A stretch of 34,435 nt of DNA from a virus. The notes beneath the pieces were generated by a model. That model saw only the letters and a program-made list of their open reading frames with translations, was not told where the DNA came from and did not search any database. The stretch is from positions 1 through 34,435 of IMG/VR virus record IMGVR_UViG_3300047494_000105; one strand, given 5' to 3'. This document shows, piece after piece, positions 31,409 to 34,435 of the stretch. Each line of letters begins with the position of its first letter. Within the stretch, counting starts at the first letter, position 1. Made by a program: the position numbers and the translations under genes.

Positions 31409-31611
31409 TTCGATACCTTCCTGTCACCCTGCCGCGCCGCATACTGCTCAGCAAAACCAACAGATCGAATTGCCGCCGCGATATTCGTTGCGGCCTGCTC
31501 CCAGTGTTGGGCTGCACTCACGTTGTGAAACACATACTCTTCGCCGTGCGCCTGGGCGCTGCACTTCGCATGCGCTCTCAGCAGCAAACCCAACACCGAC
31601 TCATCAGCCAT
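31405..31611 (-). CDS. Small hypothetical protein upstream of the cytosine methyltransferase
   Basis: This 68-residue helical protein (MADESVLGLLLRAHAKCSAQAH ... GDRKVSK) contains one Cys and no recognised domain. Its ATG directly abuts the upstream stop and its TGA overlaps the methyltransferase GTG (GTGA), so it sits within a coupled string of early genes. Confidence 0.6.
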   Translation of the reverse strand: MADESVLGLLLRAHAKCSAQAHGEEYVFHNVSAAQHWEQAATNIAAAIRSVGFAEQYAARQGDRKVSK

Positions 31612-31881
31612 CTACCCCTCACTCTCGCCGTCCGCGCAGGACCCGGCCAACCGCTCCAACTCCGCTACCAGCGCAGCCCTGCATGCGGCGCAGGCCTTAT
31701 CACGCACGCCAATCACCGCCGTGCAGCGACGCCCATTGCGGATCACCTCGCACCGGCTCACCGACACCTCAACCCGCTGCGCCATATCCAGCCCGAGCAC
31801 TGCGCCAACCGGCTGCACCGTATCCAGCCCAATCTTGCCGCGCCCATCGCTCACCAAATCCAACCGAGTAAAGCCAGCCAT
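31612..31881 (-). CDS. Small hypothetical protein with Cys pairs
   Basis: This 89-residue protein from ATG at 31881 forms a TGATG junction with the upstream gene. The first half is beta-like (IGLDTVQPVGAVLGLD, VEVSVSRCEVI). The second half has RCTAVIGVRDKACAACRAAL with Cys spaced as a possible zinc knuckle (one Cys in SRCEV, one in RRCTA, then CAAC). No family recognised. Confidence 0.6.
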   Translation of the reverse strand: MAGFTRLDLVSDGRGKIGLDTVQPVGAVLGLDMAQRVEVSVSRCEVIRNGRRCTAVIGVRDKACAACRAALVAELERLAGSCADGESEG

Positions 31882-32348
31882 CACGCGAAGACCTCGCCTT
31901 TCTCGATTGCCAACAGCAGGGCTTGGACACGCTCCGTCAAGCCATCACCGAACGGCCCAAACGTCCGCAGGCACTGCACCAGCGCAACGTGCCGCGCAAT
32001 CTCAGCGTCGGCGCTCTCAACGAGCCCGAAAGCCTTGACTGCGGCCTCCTCGGCGATGCGCGAGTCACGCTTCAACTCGTTGCGCCTCGCGATCGCGAAC
32101 TCAAGATTCACGAGCGCCATCGCCTGCGTCCGCTCATAACTCGTATGCTCGACAACACCAGGCTTAGTCACACCGACCCCCGATCGGGGTGGGTGGGTAG
32201 CGGGCTTGCGCCGTGCCGACTCGCCATCCTTCGGGCAGCCGTTCTTGTGGCCCCAAAGATATCTGCGCCCGCGATCCACCAGATGCTGCGGCAGCAGATT
32301 CTCGCAGCCGCCAGCGCACGTTATCGTCGAAAAGTATCCACTCGCCAT
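31881..32348 (-). CDS. Hypothetical protein with N-terminal zinc-finger-like Cys set
   Basis: This 155-residue protein starts at the ATG 32348 with GGAGG six bases upstream; a GTG one codon earlier is less likely. The N-terminus carries TCAGGCENLL and GHKNGCPK, which could bind zinc. The rest is helical (NLEFAIARRNELKRDSRIAE, ESADAEIARHVALVQCLRTF). It is coupled to both neighbours by TGATG-type junctions. Function unknown. Confidence 0.6.
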   Translation of the reverse strand: MASGYFSTITCAGGCENLLPQHLVDRGRRYLWGHKNGCPKDGESARRKPATHPPRSGVGVTKPGVVEHTSYERTQAMALVNLEFAIARRNELKRDSRIAEEAAVKAFGLVESADAEIARHVALVQCLRTFGPFGDGLTERVQALLLAIEKGEVFA

Positions 32349-32653
32349 CACTTACCTCCGAACAAACTCGTCTGCCCAGCCGCCAACCCATTGCGCGAAC
32401 GCATGAACTGCACCATCTGCTCGCGCGTGTGCTCTAAAGCTCCGGCCTCGACGGCAGCCTTCCGCCGCGCGGGCACCAGGTCGTAGTGCGGCAGCCGCCC
32501 CTCATCGGGCTGGAACCAAGCCCGCCGCATCCCGATCCGCAGCGCCATCGCATGCAGCTCCTCCGGCGAGTCGGCGTACATATGGCAACTCCGCGTCCAC
32601 TTGAACGTCTTCGATCCGCCATGCTCCATCACCGGGTCCACGTACACACTCAT
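32348..32653 (-). CDS. DUF4031 family protein
   Basis: This 101-residue protein shows the DUF4031 pattern as I know it: MSVYVDPVM at the start, SCHMYADSPEELHAMALRIGM (about 22-42, given in part), RRAWFQPDEGRLPHYDLVPARRKAAVEAGA (in part, about 43-72). DUF4031 proteins are common in phages and their function is not established. The ATG overlaps the upstream stop (ATGA), and the C-terminus is LFGGK. Confidence 0.82.
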   Translation of the reverse strand: MSVYVDPVMEHGGSKTFKWTRSCHMYADSPEELHAMALRIGMRRAWFQPDEGRLPHYDLVPARRKAAVEAGALEHTREQMVQFMRSRNGLAAGQTSLFGGK

Positions 32654-32907
32654 CGGCCGTCACCAGGCGCATAGATTCTGCGCGATAGAAATTCATCCCA
32701 CTTGCGGAACGGGAAACAGCCTTCGTTCACCCACCAGCCGAGAACAGGGCTCCAATAAAGCCGCACTCCGTACCAAAGAACAGGCTCGAAAATCTCATAC
32801 GAACCCGAAGAAAACATGATCTGAAACCAGGGCGTACAGAGCGCGATGAAGTAGTTATCGATGTAAATCCGCCACATCCCGCGCCAAACCTTCCAGTTGA
32901 TCCTCAT
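32650..32907 (-). CDS. Small tryptophan-rich hypothetical protein
   Basis: This is an 85-residue protein, start set by an ATGA overlap with the upstream HNH-like gene. It contains nine Trp and many Tyr and Phe (MRINWKVWRGMWRIYIDNYF; later LWYGVRLYWSPVLGWW), over 10 percent Trp. A stretch near 18-32 is hydrophobic enough to sit at a membrane, but no clear membrane helix is seen. No family recognised. Confidence 0.6.
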   Translation of the reverse strand: MRINWKVWRGMWRIYIDNYFIALCTPWFQIMFSSGSYEIFEPVLWYGVRLYWSPVLGWWVNEGCFPFRKWDEFLSRRIYAPGDGR

Positions 32908-33212
32908 GCGAACATCCTTCCCCGGCCCGCAACCCGCTGCGGCCAACGCGTCCCCGTCTTGAGCTGGACACCGCGCCAGCACAGCCAGCGCAGATGAAAC
33001 CAGCGATCATCCCGCACGGCCTGGCGGCGGTGCCGAGCGTGGCCCTCGGGGTGAAACACCCCACGCCGCCAGTACGACGTGAACGGAGCCTCTACCCTGC
33101 ACTCTTCGCAGAGTCCCCGTTCCCGGTCGCAGGCCTTCCGAGCCTGCACACGCCAAGCATCCAGCGTGCGGCAGATCAGTTGACCGCCATGCAGATAAAC
33201 CTCACCCCGCAA
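32904..33212 (-). CDS. Degenerate HNH endonuclease-like protein, TTG start
   Basis: This 102-residue protein begins at TTG (33210-33212) preceded by GGAGG at ideal spacing, giving MRGEVYLHGGQL. DRERGLCEECRVEAPFTSYW has the CxxC pair usual before phage HNH cores. EGHARHRRQAV stands where a metal-binding His pair would be, and LRWLCWRGVQLK stands where CWxCHxxK is expected, with the second Cys and the final His missing. It is therefore either a divergent or an inactive HNH protein. It overlaps the end of the repeat-protein gene by 11 bases. Confidence 0.6.
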   Translation of the reverse strand: MRGEVYLHGGQLICRTLDAWRVQARKACDRERGLCEECRVEAPFTSYWRRGVFHPEGHARHRRQAVRDDRWFHLRWLCWRGVQLKTGTRWPQRVAGRGRMFA

Positions 33213-34068
33213 CGTAGACCTCCACAGCCGGCACCGGCGCAGCCGCCATCAACTCCAGCAGCTTGTCACCGCACAGCGCGGCGAATGTTTGATCGCTCTC
33301 GATCACCCGGTCGCTGAGGGCGCGGAGGGCGCGGAGGTCGCTGAGGGCGCTGAGGGCGCTGAGGGCGCGGTGGTCGCGGAGGTCGCTGAGGGCGCTGAGG
33401 GCGCTGAGGTCGCTGAGGGCGCGGAGGGCGCGGAGGTCGCTGAGGGCGCGGAGGGCGCGGAGGGCGCGGAGGTCGCGGAGGGCGCGGAGGGCGCTGAGGG
33501 CGCGGAGGGCGCTGAGGGCGCCGAGGGCGCTGAGGGCGCTGAGGGCGCTGAGGGCGCTGAGGGCGCTGAGGGCGCTATACACTTCGTCGTAGACCGCATC
33601 CCATTCGGAATCCGCTGGCGCGTCGCCGCTATCGCGGCGACGGTACAAATCACCACACCGCTGCGCTAGGGCTTTCACATTTTCCGAAAGCTCGCTCGCG
33701 ACGATGCCTTCCTTCTCATCGAAGAGCAGCCACAGAATGAACTTGCCCGAAACAACCGACAGATCAGCTCCGACCGGGATGCACTCGAAGAACTCTTGCG
33801 GCCACGCCATTGCACGGTCCCGCGCCATCATCTCGAAGATTCCGTCTTCCAGGTGCGCCAGCGCGCGCGGCACACCAACCTCGACCTCATACGCACCATG
33901 ATCCGAAGAGTGCATCGAGCACCCCACCGCGCAGCCCTTGAACTGCCCCGTGCCGTCCATCTGCCAGTAGCCGTAACCTTGCACGATCTGGTTAGCCGCC
34001 CGGTGCGCCTTCACCCGGTTCAGATACTCCTGCTTGATCTCTTCCTTGCCATGAAATGCAATCAACAT
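33202..34068 (-). CDS. Protein with 29-unit Leu-based tripeptide repeat
   Basis: This is a 288-residue protein from ATG at 34068 with GAGG upstream; the frame runs further but without support. Residues 1 to about 160 form a globular part (MLIAFHGKEEIKQEYLNRV, YGYWQMDGTGQFKGCAVGC, WPQEFFECIPVGADLS, FILWLLFDEKEG). A tripeptide array follows for about 89 residues: mainly Ser-Ala-Leu and Arg-Ala-Leu with Arg/Ser-Asp-Leu variants. A short end contains ALCGDKLLELM. A Leu every third residue suits a helix or a narrow solenoid. The globular part resembles conserved phage hypothetical proteins; function unknown. Confidence 0.7.
   Translation of the reverse strand: MLIAFHGKEEIKQEYLNRVKAHRAANQIVQGYGYWQMDGTGQFKGCAVGCSMHSSDHGAYEVEVGVPRALAHLEDGIFEMMARDRAMAWPQEFFECIPVGADLSVVSGKFILWLLFDEKEGIVASELSENVKALAQRCGDLYRRRDSGDAPADSEWDAVYDEVYSALSALSALSALSALSALGALSALRALSALRALRDLRALRALRALSDLRALRALSDLSALSALSDLRDHRALSALSALSDLRALRALSDRVIESDQTFAALCGDKLLELMAAAPVPAVEVYVAG
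33310..33576 (-). repeat. 9-bp tandem repeat coding the Leu-x-x array
   Basis: About 29 units of 9 bp, mostly variants of GCGCTGAGG and GCGCGGAGG (with GTCGCTGAG-type units). All units keep the reading frame. Because 9 is a multiple of three and no stop is created, all six frames over this stretch stay mostly open, which makes spurious ORFs. Variation between Ser/Arg and Ala/Asp units comes from single-base changes. Confidence 0.93.
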
Positions 34069-34130
34069 AACTACCTCGCTCTCCCTGTTTGCCGACCGCC
34101 CTGGCCGGAAGCCCTTGTCACCACCAGCCC

Positions 34131-34435
34131 CTACCGCTCCGGGAACTGGTGCCACTCCACGCCATCCAGCAGATGCCCGGCGGCCTTTCCGACCACGCGC
34201 CGAAAGGCAACGTCTTGATACAGCTCGCTATTCGGTCGGGCCTTCATGATGAAATGGGGCCATCTGACATCTGCGGGATCTGGCACGCCTTCCGCAATGC
34301 AGGTGTATTGGCCCCATTGCTTGAAGAAGAACGGCACCCCGGCGGCGACGCACTGATCCCGCAGCGACCGCACCCATGCTGGGTTCAACGGACTCACACC
34401 AGACCCGCTCTCCCCGCCGCAGATCACCCAGTCGA
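34131..34435 (-). CDS. Gp37/Gp68-type protein (DUF5131), C-terminal part
   Basis: This frame runs off the right edge, so only the last ~101 residues are seen. They match the end of the phage Gp37/Gp68 (DUF5131) family: [40 protein letters not shown] (aromatic Phe-Phe-Lys-Gln-Trp is characteristic) and [17 protein letters not shown] at the end. Family members look radical-SAM-like in fold; their role in phages is not established. Bases 34069-34130, downstream, hold nothing recognised. Confidence 0.88.
   Translation of the reverse strand, partial: DWVICGGESGSGVSPLNPAWVRSLRDQCVAAGVPFFFKQWGQYTCIAEGVPDPADVRWPHFIMKARPNSELYQDVAFRRVVGKAAGHLLDGVEWHQFPER

Noticed and set aside
30206-31528. 440-residue plus-strand frame
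   Set aside because: Antisense shadow of the cytosine methyltransferase, Arg/His/Pro-rich with no domain.
33289-33669. Plus-strand Glu-Gly-Ala repeat frame and minus-strand Ala-Pro-Ser repeat frame
   Set aside because: Both are shadows created by the 9-bp repeat, which leaves all frames open; the Leu-x-x frame has the ribosome site and a globular domain.
1-34435. Integrase, repressor, excisionase or reverse transcriptase
   Set aside because: Looked for and not found in any frame; the window appears to lack the lysogeny module, and no diversity-generating system is visible.

Overview
The window is the late-gene half and part of the early half of a tailed-phage genome with a flexible, non-contractile tail plan (siphovirus, HK97/lambda-like). 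It is most simply read as a prophage. The left end carries the 3' fragment of a tRNA-Ser(UGA) gene, the kind of scar a tRNA-integrating phage leaves, and nearly every gene lies on the minus strand. The right end runs off the window in mid gene. No integrase, excisionase or repressor is present, so the lysogeny module and the other attachment site should lie beyond the right edge. The host is probably a Gram-negative with moderately high GC. The style of the secreted tail-type proteins suggests Acidobacteriota, but this is an impression and was not tested.

Transcription runs right to left. From the right: an early accessory block (about 28.1-34.4 kb) of very tightly overlapping genes holds a Gp37/Gp68-type (DUF5131) protein, a protein with a striking Leu-x-x triplet repeat, an HNH-like protein, a DUF4031 protein, several small unknowns, a C5-cytosine methyltransferase and a D12-class adenine methyltransferase. 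Next comes a replication block (26.2-28.1 kb) with a second adenine methyltransferase and a lambda-O-like initiator gene. Four identical 14-bp dyad repeats inside that gene look like an origin. An intact IS1595-family element (24417-26165, perfect terminal repeats, 8-bp target duplication, three companion ORFs) sits just behind this block, next to a non-coding stretch with ten 10-bp tandem units.

The late region (0.4-24 kb) follows the lambda/HK97 order: lysis genes (small membrane protein, GH24 lysozyme, a membrane-barrel protein), HNH endonuclease, terminase small and large subunits, portal, ClpP-type prohead protease, major capsid protein, head-tail connector, head closure, tail terminator-like, major tail protein, tail chaperones G and GT with a textbook -1 frameshift signal, an inserted membrane-protein gene plus terminator, an HK97-gp10-like protein in an unusual place, tape measure, distal tail/hub proteins, an NlpC/P60-like peptidase, a J-like tail tip protein, and a terminal SGNH-hydrolase/LamG fibre-like protein with a signal peptide. 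A strong hairpin closes the operon before the attachment site.

Most notable observations: the intragenic iterons; the G/GT frameshift signal; two near-consensus parS sites beside the tape-measure gene; a terminase large-subunit frame that lacks any standard start codon upstream of its conserved N-terminus; an 11-cysteine tail on the prohead protease; the 29-unit tripeptide repeat protein; and the IS1595 element with small translationally coupled companions.
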